A program made the position numbers and the translations under genes. Positions 31,669 through 43,000 of a stretch of DNA of 64,000 nt are shown one piece after another; the stretch's first letter is position 1, and every line of letters begins with the position of its first letter. Source of the stretch: Blattamonas nauphoetae (Eukaryota; Preaxostyla; Oxymonadida); the NCBI GenBank assembly GCA_033064195.1, contig JARBJD010000073.1, positions 1 to 64,000 on the forward strand, in the 5' to 3' direction. The notes beneath the pieces were generated by a model. The model did not search any database and was not told where the DNA came from. It was given only the letters and a program-made list of their open reading frames with translations.

Positions 31669-32404
31669 GAGTGAAATGTTTTTTGTGCATAGATCTCTGT
31701 TCTGATGGCTGAAAGAGTTGAAAATCTTAACGAGTGCGAAGTTGAAACTGATGAAGAAGTTACCTTCCGATTCGAGTTCGAATCAAAAACTGTCGCGTGG
31801 GTTGATCGTCCGATGTCCGGGACTGGACAGTTATGTCCGTTTTCAATTGATCACGATTGGATAATAAAGAAATTCAAATCATTCTTTTTTTCAATACAGG
31901 AGAGATTGTCCAAGATCGGACATGGTTGGACATTTAAACAATTAATGGGTCATTTTGTCCGAATTCTCAATTCATGTTTCTAATCTCTATTTATGGACAA
32001 ATTTTGAACAATATCATGATTTAAAAAGTGTTTAAACTCGAATGGAGGGTTATTCACAGGTAGTCACGTTGAAAGAATTGAATTATCTCAGATTGGACAT
32101 GACCTCTGTCCGATGTCCGAAGAAACTCTTGTTTTGTCCGTCCGTTGCTCATCCTTAATCCATTTAATGAAAAAAAAGAGGAAATTTCTCCTTGATAGAG
32201 CTTATTGAGATAATCGAAGCGAAAAACAGCACCTCATTTTTTTCCACTATCCATCTCATATTTAGAAATTTTGTTCAATCTATAATCAATTTTTCATGAA
32301 ATGAGAATCCTCGTGAAAATTAAACCAAAAACATAAATTAGAATAGAGGTGAGGTCTTTTGAGGGTGAGTCAGGTGAGGACCCGATCCAAACCCTGCACA
32401 TTTG

Positions 32405-32572
32405 CCTACCATCTTGTTTCCATCGGCAGATATGAGACGCCAAGGAAACAATTATGTTTATCAGCTCAGCCTTTTGAGGGTTTAAGACAGAGAATCGACA
32501 TTTTGTGGTGTGAAATCAAAGAAACGAGGGATTAAGGAGAGAAATCCAGCAAGCCAGGTTATTACGGGGCAC
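32405..32572. repeat. Remainder of array spacer 3
   Basis: It continues the spacer homology interrupted at 20370 by the nested hAT elements and matches parts of 9256-9412 and 11660-11830. The homology runs on into the last codons of the pseudokinase-like gene. Confidence 0.65.
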
Positions 32573-35500
32573 TTACTGTGTGGTTTTGGAATGAAGTGAA
32601 TCCCCCAAACATTTGAGAAGATAATAACGATGGGCAAGGGGAGACACTTGCTTTCCGTTCAAATGCAGAGGAGACGAGGATGCAGTCAGCTGCAGAGTTG
32701 GATGTAGTGTTGCAATCGACTCAACGCAGTCGGCACTCATCGTCTTCGCCCAGTCAGCGAGAGTGGACTGAGCATTCACAAAGGCGGTTTGTTTGTCAGG
32801 TGCGGCGTTCAGAAATGAGGTCACGATGGCGTTGCTTTGTCTCATCGCTTCGTCGAAGAATGACGAGAACTGGCTGAATGCTGAGACGAACGAAACATAA
32901 TTCGTGACAAACGAATTGAACGATTCTGCCACCTCGTCGGAGATCGAGTCGGTGTCGGCGAGTGATCGGAACGATGGGGAGGTGTTCCGATTGTTCCAGG
33001 CTTTCGAGAGTTCGGGTAACTTCTCAACCGATCGAACGAAATCATCAAACATTGTTTGAGTGAACAGAATGAATTGTGGAGTGGTTCTTCCAGCAGGCGA
33101 ATCTGGTGCGATTGGCGGCTGTTTCGTGAACTGCGTCAGGCAGCTCAGAATCGAGCTCAGAAGCTGGAAAAGCAACGAGGGACCCCACAATCACTGTCAC
33201 TGATCGGCACAGGAAAGCGAAGAGTGGTGCCAATGACGACGTGATCTGGGCGGATGGTTGCACTTTCTCGAAGAAGAGCGAGAGGAGGGCCAGGAACGGG
33301 GTCGAGATTGAGAGCAGGTGTGCTGGTGGGAGTGTGATGAAGTTGGGGATCAGCATGGATGGAGTGATTGACGAGACCGAGTTCGGCTGAGGCACGTGAT
33401 TGTTGGTCAGTGGATTTCCTCTTCCTGCCCCGACGATGGTTGGGGGAGGGACATGTGATGGTTGAATTTGGGAGGTCTGGGCAGAGTTCATCAGCGTCGG
33501 AGGTGGTACATGCTGCAGTGGCATCTGAGCACCTCGGGCAGTGTGCACGATGGTTGGCGGAGGAACTGCGTTGAGAAGGGTTGGAGCTGGGATGGAGAGG
33601 GAGTTGACGATCGTCGGATTTGGGATTTGTTGTTGTTGGATGAGTTGCTGACTTTGATAACCGTGGTTGGGTTGTTGGAATTGTGGATTCGGTTGTTGTT
33701 GGGATGGAAGATTTGTTGTCTGTTGCACGCTGACCTGAGTAGTCTGGTTGCCTGGTGTGAACGACGGGGAGGAGAACGAGTTCTGAAGAGGAGTGGTTGG
33801 GTTGGGGAAGGCAGAAAGTGGTTGTTGAACCAAAGTCATCCAATCCGGAACCAAATGCGACGAGAGGCTGTTCAGCACAGACCCAACCACTCGTTCCACG
33901 ATGCTCACAAAATGATGTCTCGTCGAGCCCCACCCGCTCTCGATCTCTTCAACCGACTGTTCGTTGAGCAGAGAGGCAAACGAGCAGAGAGTGTCGTGAA
34001 GAAGAGACGCGTATTCGTCCTTCTCATTCCTCGTCAGCGACTCCACACTCGTCTCAACTGGTCGATCCCACTCATTTTGGCGTCGTCTGTCTCGCCACAC
34101 AATCGCATCCTGAATCCACCGAATCAAATGGATTATCGTGTTGCTTTCTCTGACAGCATCCTTCTTCCCAAGTTTCTTCAGCACTCGCTGTCCAAGCACT
34201 TGAATCAGCACAGCTGGTGTCAGCCCAACATGGACGATCGAGTTGTGTGTCACCTTCCACGGGTAGTTCTCGTGTTTTGCGTCGAAATCAGCTTCGGACA
34301 CGCTGGAACGGAATTGGGAGGCAGTCAGTTCGATCGACGAGCGAGCGAAGGCTTCAACTTCGGCAGTTCGAGTCTCTGTGAGAGCGGTGAAGCTGTTGGC
34401 GTCACTTGCGAGGAGCGAGGATGTCTTCTTAAGGAGTCTTTCGCTGTCAAGAAGAACGTCGGAAATTTCCATGTTGATCACGAGTGTCTGCTGCTCTTCT
34501 CTGAGCTTCCGGATGTCATCTGTTGTCCATCTCGTTTGTTGGACGTCCGATGCGCTGAATGCCTTGTTCAATCCGTTGTGAAGCGATGTCACAATCTGAT
34601 GTGTGTGTTGAAGGAGAGGCTGAGGGATGGAGCAGTTCCATGATTGAGCCAGTGCGGGAGGTGTGATGTCTGGAAGGAGGATCGAATCGTCGAACTTCGT
34701 CAAATACGATTTAAACAGAGAAAGAGATGATTTCACGAAAACTGGATTTTCTATCATCCAGTTCGATCGGAGCTGAGAGAGAATCTTGTCCAGAAGTGAG
34801 ATCAGATTCGTGGTGTCGAGAATCGTGAGAAACGCTTCCAAAGGCAGCGATGTGAAGGTGTGGAAGGGATGGAGATGGTTGTGGTTCAATTTTGGTTTCA
34901 TCTCGTTCTGTTCTCGCTGCTGGCCATCTTTCTCTTTCGACTTGTCAACAGCTGCATCGAGTGGAGGACAAGTGAAGTGATCAACAAGATCCGAAAGAAC
35001 AGCAACGACTTGACCAATCAGCGTTTGGCTTTTGAGGATGAAGCTCGACAGAAGCGACGATTCGGCGATTGACGTTTGGGAGGGAGTGGTCAGGACATTG
35101 TGAACAACACTGAAAGGGAAGTCTGAAGGCGCCAGAAGTGTGTTCCGATGGAGAAGGGGAAGAGAATGCACAAATTGAGCCGACGACGAAATCTGACTCG
35201 AAAACGCTTCCGCAAACGTCTCAAGAATCGTCGGATGTTGGGCGATTGATGTGTGAGGCCAGAACGACGCAGCTTCGGTGAACAAAGTGTCTGCTGTGAA
35301 CAGATTGGATGAAAACGGTGCCAACACGAGTTGATGGTTGTTGGTTGTGGGGAGGAAATGCAGTGAAGCGATGGACGAGTCCATTTTCATGAAACGGCCA
35401 GTCTCGCTCGAAAACAGGGCTGCTGCTGTCAGAAACTTCGAGACGAGATCGAAGTGGCTGGATCGCATTTCTGGAATCAGGAATCGCGAAAGTGACTCAA

Positions 35501-36724
35501 GAATGTTTGTTGGTGTGTCGTTCAACATCTTTTGAAGAGTGTTCATGCCCTCAATCGGATTGGCTCGATAGTGGTGAACGAACGAGTAGAACAGGAATTG
35601 CAGCGCTGAAAGGCTTTCGATGCCATTCTTTGCGAGAAAATGGACATATCCAACACAATCTCGGAATGGTTGGGGAAGATCCGAGTTGGACACAATTTCG
35701 GGATCTGCCTGTCTCATCGAGAAGTCTGCGTCGGTCGAATAGAACGTCTTCAGCGCTTCGTCGGAATTCTTGAAGAAATCGGTGAAGTGTGGGGACAGCA
35801 GAAGATCTTGGGTTGTGGGTCGGGTGAAGGCATTCTGAGAAAAATGACGGATTTGGAAGCAAACGGTGTCCAACACAAAATAAGTGAAATCTCTGATTTC
35901 TGGAACTGCCTCAGTATCTGTCAACTTTTGGATGGACGATTGAATCTGCAGATTTGGAGGGAGGTGAGTTCTGAACGGCATCTTTTTTGAGAGAAGGTAG
36001 TGGATGGTGACTCCAAACGCCCATAAATCATCAGAAAGGTCAAATCTGAAGAAATGTAGGAACAAAAGAGAAGATACACTGTTTTCTTGGCAACGGGGTC
36101 GTAATAGCGTCTCTGTGGCGAATAGAACACTCTGACATCAAAATGAGCAGACAGAAAGCAAACTCTGTTCCGTAGCGTTGGGCACTTTCAAATTCCGACA
36201 ATTTGATTCGAACATCCAGATTCTCCATCAGGAGGACATTGTCAGGCTTGAAGTCACCATGTGCAATCTGTTTTTTCAGCAAATAGTCCAGTCCAACCAA
36301 TATTTGATGAATGAACTTCCAGGTTTGCTGGATAATTCACAATGGGACGAAGAGACAAACCTCACGAGGAACAGTTTCTCCCATCCTTCGAGAGTTGTCA
36401 TAGAAATCTCTGAGATCCTTTTTTGAGCAATATTCCGACAACAAATAGAACATTTGCTTTTCTTTGAACGAGTTGTAGTATTTCAGGACGAACGGATTCC
36501 TGAGATTCTTGTACACTTCGAGTTGTGCTTCTACAGATTCCCATTCCGTTTCATGAGATGGTAATTTAGCACTTTTGCAAACATACGTTTTCTTTGTGGC
36601 GTTGTGTTCGACGAGGTCGACAGATCCAAAAGCGCCCTGACCCAATTCTTTGATGGAAACGACTGAAAAAAGGAAAAAAGCTGATGAGCATACAATCTGA
36701 TCGTTTACTGGCCTCCTGTCCCAT
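32573..36724 (-). CDS. Pseudokinase-like protein with long C-terminal extension, six exons
   Basis: Exons on the minus strand: 36724-36694, 36662-36361, 36327-36164, 36131-36078, 36045-33195 and 33163-32573. The five introns are 31-33 bp, all GT...AG and frame-restoring; the product is about 1330 residues. MGQEASKR is a good N-myristoylation signal. The kinase domain has a glycine loop GQGAFGSV (19-26), Lys41 in TYVCKSA, catalytic loop HGDFKPDN (134-141) and a DLSDDLWAFGVTIHYLLSKKMPF helix. The DFG triplet is SEF (155-157), so the metal-binding Asp is missing and normal catalysis is doubtful. A long helical region follows, then a Gln/Pro-rich stretch with repeated VPPPT (about 935-1055) and a helical tail. 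A scaffold or membrane-linked signalling role is a guess. Confidence 0.85.
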
Positions 36725-37079
36725 ATTGGAAAAGACAGCCCATTGATTGTCCAAATTGAAAATAAGTTGGGATGTACTCATGTGATATGAGAAATTCAGA
36801 CTTGTAAAGTTAGCTACAATTTGCGTGTGATAATAAAATGACAGTGGCTTGGATGTGAGAAGCAATGCGAGATATATCGCTGTGTGGACGAGCCATTCAA
36901 GGATGACAGTTTTCTCTACAGACTCTCCATTCCCAAAGAATTGAAAAGTTTGTACATTTCCGGTTCTGTTCTTCGGTGTTCCGTTATGACCCGAATGATC
37001 GACATTAACTCGTATTGTTTCAGAAACAGGACAGAAGGTTCTTGTCAAAGATGATAAACTAAATCGAGTCTTCTGGTTG
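36725..37079. other. Intergenic region upstream of the pseudokinase-like gene
   Basis: 355 bp between two leftward genes. It must hold the promoter of the pseudokinase-like gene and the 3' end of the 2123-codon gene. No clear motif was picked out. Confidence 0.4.
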
Positions 37080-40000
37080 TCAGAGGGCCACCTCATGAAG
37101 CCTGAGAGACTGCAAAACAAGAAGAAGAGTCCCTTCATCTTTCTCAATAAACACACTCGCCCCAATCTCTCTTAGAAACACCTCTTCTTCCTCCACCCGT
37201 TCCATCCTTCGTTCAGCTTCCTTGTCTGACAGCGCCTTCCGATCGTCCTCACAACTCGTCGCCTCAGCCATTTGACGAAACAAAAGCGATTCCATGTTGA
37301 CACGTGGCTGTGTTCTCGCTGTGCTCCCAGCCAACGATCTGTCTTCCCTGCCCAAACAGACGACGCTGTTGTTCCCAGAAAGAAGACACGAAATCCAGTG
37401 TCCAAGTCCTTCCCGACCTTTCAACGCCAACTTCTTCACAACCCTCCGACCGTCCTCCAACTCCATCAACATCCTGTTCCTCTCCAGTCCCCACGCCTTC
37501 CGAACAAGCCTTCTTTCGTTATCCCGCCACACCACTCGTCCACTTCCCACTCGTCCACCAACCACTCCATTCCTCCCTTCTCGACTCCGTCTCTCTCCCC
37601 AACTCCCAACAAGCTCGTACCAGCTTGTGCTCTCGTCATCCTCACACCGCATCGCAGGCACCACCAAAGGCTCCAACTGTCGAGTCCATATCTTCCCTTG
37701 AACTGTCATCGTCTGCGGGAAGCAGAAGTCCTGGTAAGCACGATCGAAATCCCCATCTGCCCCCCATCGCACATCTCTCCCCACTCTCACCGATCGCGGA
37801 ACTGCTTGTCTCCTCAACTCAACCACACTCACTCCATTCCGCTCCTCGTTCACAATCAGATCCACTCCTGCCTTCAGTCGGAACTCTTCTGTTGTTTCCA
37901 AACACTTTCCCAGAACGTCCCGTCGTGTCCACCAATCGTCTTCGAACTCCTCGCTTCCAATCAGTCTCTTGATTGGTGTCATCGTTGGCTGTGTGTGTCC
38001 TTCCGACTCTTTCAAAATCGTCTTCAGCGAGAACACATCACTCAGCATCTGAATCTCTCGAATATACTCAGTTCCATTCGAATTCCGTTCGTTCACCAAT
38101 CCCCTCCATCCATCCTGTCCCTCCTCGGGTGGAGGAGGCGATGACAGAGTCTGGTCAACACGCGTCAGCCTCGTCCTCCTCTCCCCTCCCTCTCCTCCCA
38201 ACCCCAACTCCAACCCATCCGACCTTTCAACATAGCGAGCATGAGTTGGTCGAGGCAGATACACAATCGATCCTTCCACTTCTCGCTCTTCCCATCGCTC
38301 TCTCCGACCTCTCCCTCTTACTCTCTCTCTCCTCCAACCATCCTCTTCCCCTCTTCTCCTTTCCAACCGCGGCGGCTCTTCAATAAATGACGATGTCACC
38401 AACAGCTCGGGCATCTCTCCTTCATTCCACAGCGCAAGTGAAGGCGTCTCGTCCACATCAATCCTGTCGCCCTCACCCTCTCCCTCCGCTCTCCCCAAAG
38501 TCTCGGGGTCGGTTGGGGGGAGGAATGGGATTCCTTCAAAATGTGTTGGCGAGGGCGGAGTCAGAAGATCTTGCCCGTTCCGCTCGACTCCACGCAACAT
38601 CCCGTCTTCGCGTTCCATTCTCTCTCTCCTCTCCTCTCTCTCAATCTCTTCCGATCGCATTCGTCTTCCATTCCCTTCACTCCTCCCACTCTCTCCAAAC
38701 ATCCGATTCACATTCTCCACAACCTGACCCTGCCTCTGCCCTGTCCCCACTCCATGCCCGTTCCGCCTCCCGACACCCACCCTCCCATTCGAAATCATCC
38801 GACGTCCATTCATCTGCCGCATCGACTCCATTTCAGGTGTCTCGTTCGCGTCTGCAAGAGGCTGGCTGAACGGATGCGCTGCCAAATAGATTGAAGCAGA
38901 GAACGGCGACTGAAACGAGCTCTGCGTCGTCGCGTCTGAGAATTGGGGTGCTTCCGAAGTGAACTGCGAGCGCAGTGTGATTCCAGAGAACGGAGACGAC
39001 GGAACATGCACAGAGGCAGACGCCGAGTTGAACGGGTTGGGTGTGGATGGCTGGCGAGGAGGGAGGGGCGGATAAGGCGACTCTCCTTCGGCTTCTATCG
39101 CTTCCAGATGCTCCGAGCCTCGTTCCTCTTCCCCCAAAACTGGCGTTTCTGTGTTCATCAAGACTTCCTGTCGAGAAATCGCGCGGTGCAGTTCGTTCGG
39201 CGCCACAACATCTGTTCTCAGCGCCATCCCATCCATCTCCCTCTCTCTCATCTCCCTCCTGCTTCTCCCTGCCTCCCTCTCCACCAGCGCTGGTCGGCTC
39301 GGCGTGGGTGACAATTTCGGACTTTCCAGTTTCGACACACTTCGACGTTCGTTTATTCCATTTTTCCGTCGAGCATTCACAGGAAATGGCTGCTTCTGAA
39401 GAAGCTGCGGAAAAAGTACCGGCATCTCTCCCACAACAATCGTCCGCGAATGATCCTGGAACGATGTGTGCTCCGACAAGTCACTTTCAATCTCGTATTT
39501 CGTCGGTTCCTTCCATTCCGACGAGCTTTCCGAGTTCGAGTCTTCGATGTCAGCAATGTCTTGCTTGCCAATCTCAACTTTTCTCCTTTTCGCTCCCAGA
39601 ACCACCCCTTTCCCCTTCCTCCTTCCTCTCCCCGCCTTCTTCGACGATCTCCAATCTCTGCTCGGCATCACTCCCAAACTCTTAATCGGGAAGTCAGTCC
39701 GCAACAGCGTGTATCCCACAGGACGCCGTCTCTCCAAATCAACCTGAGCGATCTCATTTCCATGTGCAATCAACAAGAACCGATCGTCCACTAACGCCAG
39801 ATCGTTCACTGGATTTGCAACTGAGAGTCGAAATCGCTCCCTTCGATTCACAATCCCACTCGTTCGGCTGTAGACGATGTCTTTCACAACCACCAGTCCA
39901 CATGGTCGAGAACAATTCAGAGGCAGTGTTGGCAGTTCCATGTTCCGCTTCTTCTCGAACAATCCACTCCGACAGATCGAGGGAAGTGGGACAGTTCGGA

Positions 40001-43000
40001 GATGTGCCTTGTCCGCATCAGCCGACGAAAGTCCGACTGCATACGAGCACACAAACACTCCCTCCTTCCGCACTCCAAACCAATCCCCGTCTTCTGATTC
40101 GTACCGAGCGTCCACAGCAACAGGAACGAATGTCGACGGAAGCGCCAGGATGGCTGACGGAAAGAACGCATCTTGTTGAATCGCCGCAGCGAAACACATC
40201 GACGATGCACGCTCCATCGGCGTGAACATCTCAAACATACGCGCCGACGTCACACTCCCCACTCTTCGATGCCGCTCTGTAACCATTTCCAGTCCAACTT
40301 GCACCATAAGAGCGAGCGGCGAGAGAGTGGCAGCCACACACACTTGCGACGATGGACGCAGAGGGAATGGGAAGCGATCATCCAACGCCCATCCGCTCAG
40401 AAGAGAGCGATCGGCAAGTGACGTTGAGGAGACACGCATGTGGACGTTGTTGGTGTCAGAGGTGGTGTGGGCGACGTGCACGCGTGTTGTGCCATTCTCG
40501 ACTTCAGCAAAGACGGCACAGGATGGGTGAGAAGCAAGGTTTGTGGGGTGGATGGCGAGGGAGGGATGGTCGAAGCAGAGAAAGGTGATTCCACAGTGGA
40601 TGAGAAACACGGAGAGTGGGTTGGGGGTGTCTCGGCTAAGTTGAGTCGACGATCCAAACACAACAGGATGTGTCCCTAGTCGACGAGGGAGAGAGGGAGC
40701 AGCGTGAGTGGCGAAGACATGTGAGTCCAGACAGTGGAAAAGATTGGGAGTGATGGGAATTGAAGAGAGAATCCCATCAGAAGATCCTGCGAGGAGGAGA
40801 GGGAAGGTGCTGTGTGTGGAATGCGAGAATCGGAGTGAGATGATGTTTGGAGCGGCGCGGACAGACCGTCGAGAGGTGTGCGGATGGAGTGATGTGGTGG
40901 ATGGGGGAGGGAAAGAGCGTGGGAGGGAGAGGAGGGTGAATGGATTTTGGATGGTCACCAGTTCCACTTTTTCGGGATGACATTTAGTGATGAATGCAAT
41001 CATCAGACAATTTGGGGTTGATATGTCAAACGGAGAAGCAATCTCACCGATGTGTGTCATAGCCAACGCAATAAGCGAGGACTCAAGCGGAAATGTCGAA
41101 ATTTGTTTGATCTGAATGGCACCCATAGTTTCTTGTTTTCGACTTGGCGGACGCAGTCCAAGCAGAACCAGATTGTGTACCAGTGATTGTCGGAAAGCTG
41201 ACGATGGTGGATGCGTGCTCACATCATCATGTGACAGTGGAGTTTGTGTTGCCACCAAACAGAAGCCAACGAAGGGTCTGTCTCGATCACTTGGAAATGG
41301 AGCACTGAATCGAAATGGGCAGTGAAACACGGCGTGATGGGTACTAATCGATTGTATTCGCCCGATATTCTCCAAATCAATGATATTTCGGAAGTTGGTC
41401 ACTCGGCAGGTCCGACCCGACTTCTCATCCACTTTGCTCCCTTTCGCAAAGAGGATGACAGAATTTGGAGATATCATCATAAAATACGATGTATGCTCGC
41501 CATTCTGCTCAAATTGGGCAACTTGCGAAGCTGCAACATGACCGCCGATGCCCACTTCCCCGATCGCCTTCATCCGATCCGCCGGATAAGCGAAGAATCG
41601 CGTCTTTTCGGGTTCACTCAGCACAACGAACGTCTCTGTTGGAGAAACACGCCAAATAAAGCAACGTGAGGACTTTTGGGAGTTGGAACTGATCCCCTTA
41701 CATCTGAATGTGTTTTCGAAGCGAATAAACGAAGAATCAGAGGCATGAAACGAGCTTGACGATGGGAACTGTTTTGTGCGACGGTCCCGAGTGTAGTTGA
41801 GTGTTGATGAAAGACATAATAGTTTTCGTTGAGTTGTGAACGGGAGCGGACTCCAATTCAGTTTAACTCGTCTCGTGAAGGGAGGAGAGAGCAATGCCGA
41901 ATGTGTGGATGGATGGAAGAAATCGGGGGCCGATAGGGCGAGGTCAATCTGCATTCCCGTTTGATGGTTCCGATAAGAGCTGAGATTCGGAACGAGACAA
42001 AGGGACGAGCCAGTGAACCATGGCTGATTGTATGAGCGATTAACGGGATGTGGATCCGTTGCTGTTGCCGTCAGTGTGGGTTCCTGCGTGATTGCATCGA
42101 TAATCCTTCCGATTCGATATGTTGACACTTGTGGCGGCCCATGGCCTGAATCCACCAATATCGTCAGATGCAATCCACTCCCGTCAGCCAAATCCACCAA
42201 ACAAGGCGGAGACGGTGGTGTTGTCCCGCTGAACAGTTCCGATGGTGTGATGAAGGCAGCAATCATCCGTACAGAGTTTCGAACTTTCACGTCAACTGTT
42301 TCTGCCTTTCCATTTTGAAGATAGTGACAAAATATGAGTTCATGGCTGTTCCGTGACACCAGAGCGTACGACGACAAATTCTGTGGGAGCGGGCTCGACG
42401 ATTCGACGAAAGAAATCGGTCGGTACGAGAGGACGCCTTTTTTGAGCTTTTTGGAGGTGAGTGTGGGAGACGGTGGAGGAAATACATTCAGAGTCGTGAT
42501 AAATGATCCAAGAATCAATTTTTCTTCCGTTTCGGTGAAGAATCTCAGAGCGAGAGGGATCGATGGATGGCGCGAATGGAGGATGGATTTCTGTTCGAGA
42601 TGACAGAAGCAAATGTTGGGTGAAACAGTGAGGGATGGAATTTTGTTCTCGAGGCTGTCATTTATTGCTATTGAGATGGAGGCGGGCGAGAGGAAGTGCG
42701 ACGTGAGAGGGGATTCATCATTGTGGGTAATGAGATGGTAGGAGAGAGATAAAGATGCTTGTGCGCCAAGTTCACCGTTCTTTGATGTTGTTGTGACAGC
42801 AAAAATGGATGAATATTGCATATTTATGGATTGCAGTGGCTTCGACTGATCGACGGTGATGGTGAAAGAATTGGGAGGCATTGCGAAGCAGATATCGTGA
42901 ATGAAAAACGATGGGATCGTAAAGAGAAAGGGTTGGGAAAAGCTGATGGTAAATGAACGCTCTTGATTCTCGTGTTGGGAGGATGTTGGGGTTGGAGGTT

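Larger units (their letters stand above)
20723..32157. mobile_element. Compound of two hAT-OTU elements sharing one outer target duplication
   Basis: Two elements of about 5.4 kb in direct orientation flank a 533-bp spacer. The outer ends have the 8-bp duplication ATCCATTT at 20715-20722 and 32158-32165. The inner flanks differ (GGTGATTT after copy 1, CCATTGAT before copy 2). The simplest reading is transposition of the whole 11.4-kb block using copy 1's left end and copy 2's right end. Confidence 0.8.
26684..32157. mobile_element. hAT-OTU element, copy 2
   Basis: Nearly identical to copy 1; I noticed only a handful of single-base differences. It has one more 137-bp unit, fewer 21-bp units, and a 2-base deletion at about 30198 that breaks the transposase frame. 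The high identity indicates very recent duplication or transposition. Confidence 0.88.
20371..32396. mobile_element. Outer non-autonomous hAT element hosting the hAT-OTU compound
   Basis: It starts CAGGGTTT and ends AAACCCTG, with an 8-bp target duplication CACATTTG at 20363-20370 and 32397-32404. Inner ends share AAAAGACCTCACCTC in inverted orientation (near 20417 and 32350). Without the compound inserted in it, the element would be only about 580 bp (20371-20722 plus 32166-32396) with no coding capacity, so it is a MITE-like hAT derivative. It sits in the spacer upstream of family A copy 3. Confidence 0.88.

Noticed and set aside
37272-40421. Several long plus-strand ORFs rich in Ser, Pro and Arg
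   Set aside because: They overlap each other in different frames and are shadows of the biased codon use in the disordered half of the 2123-codon gene.
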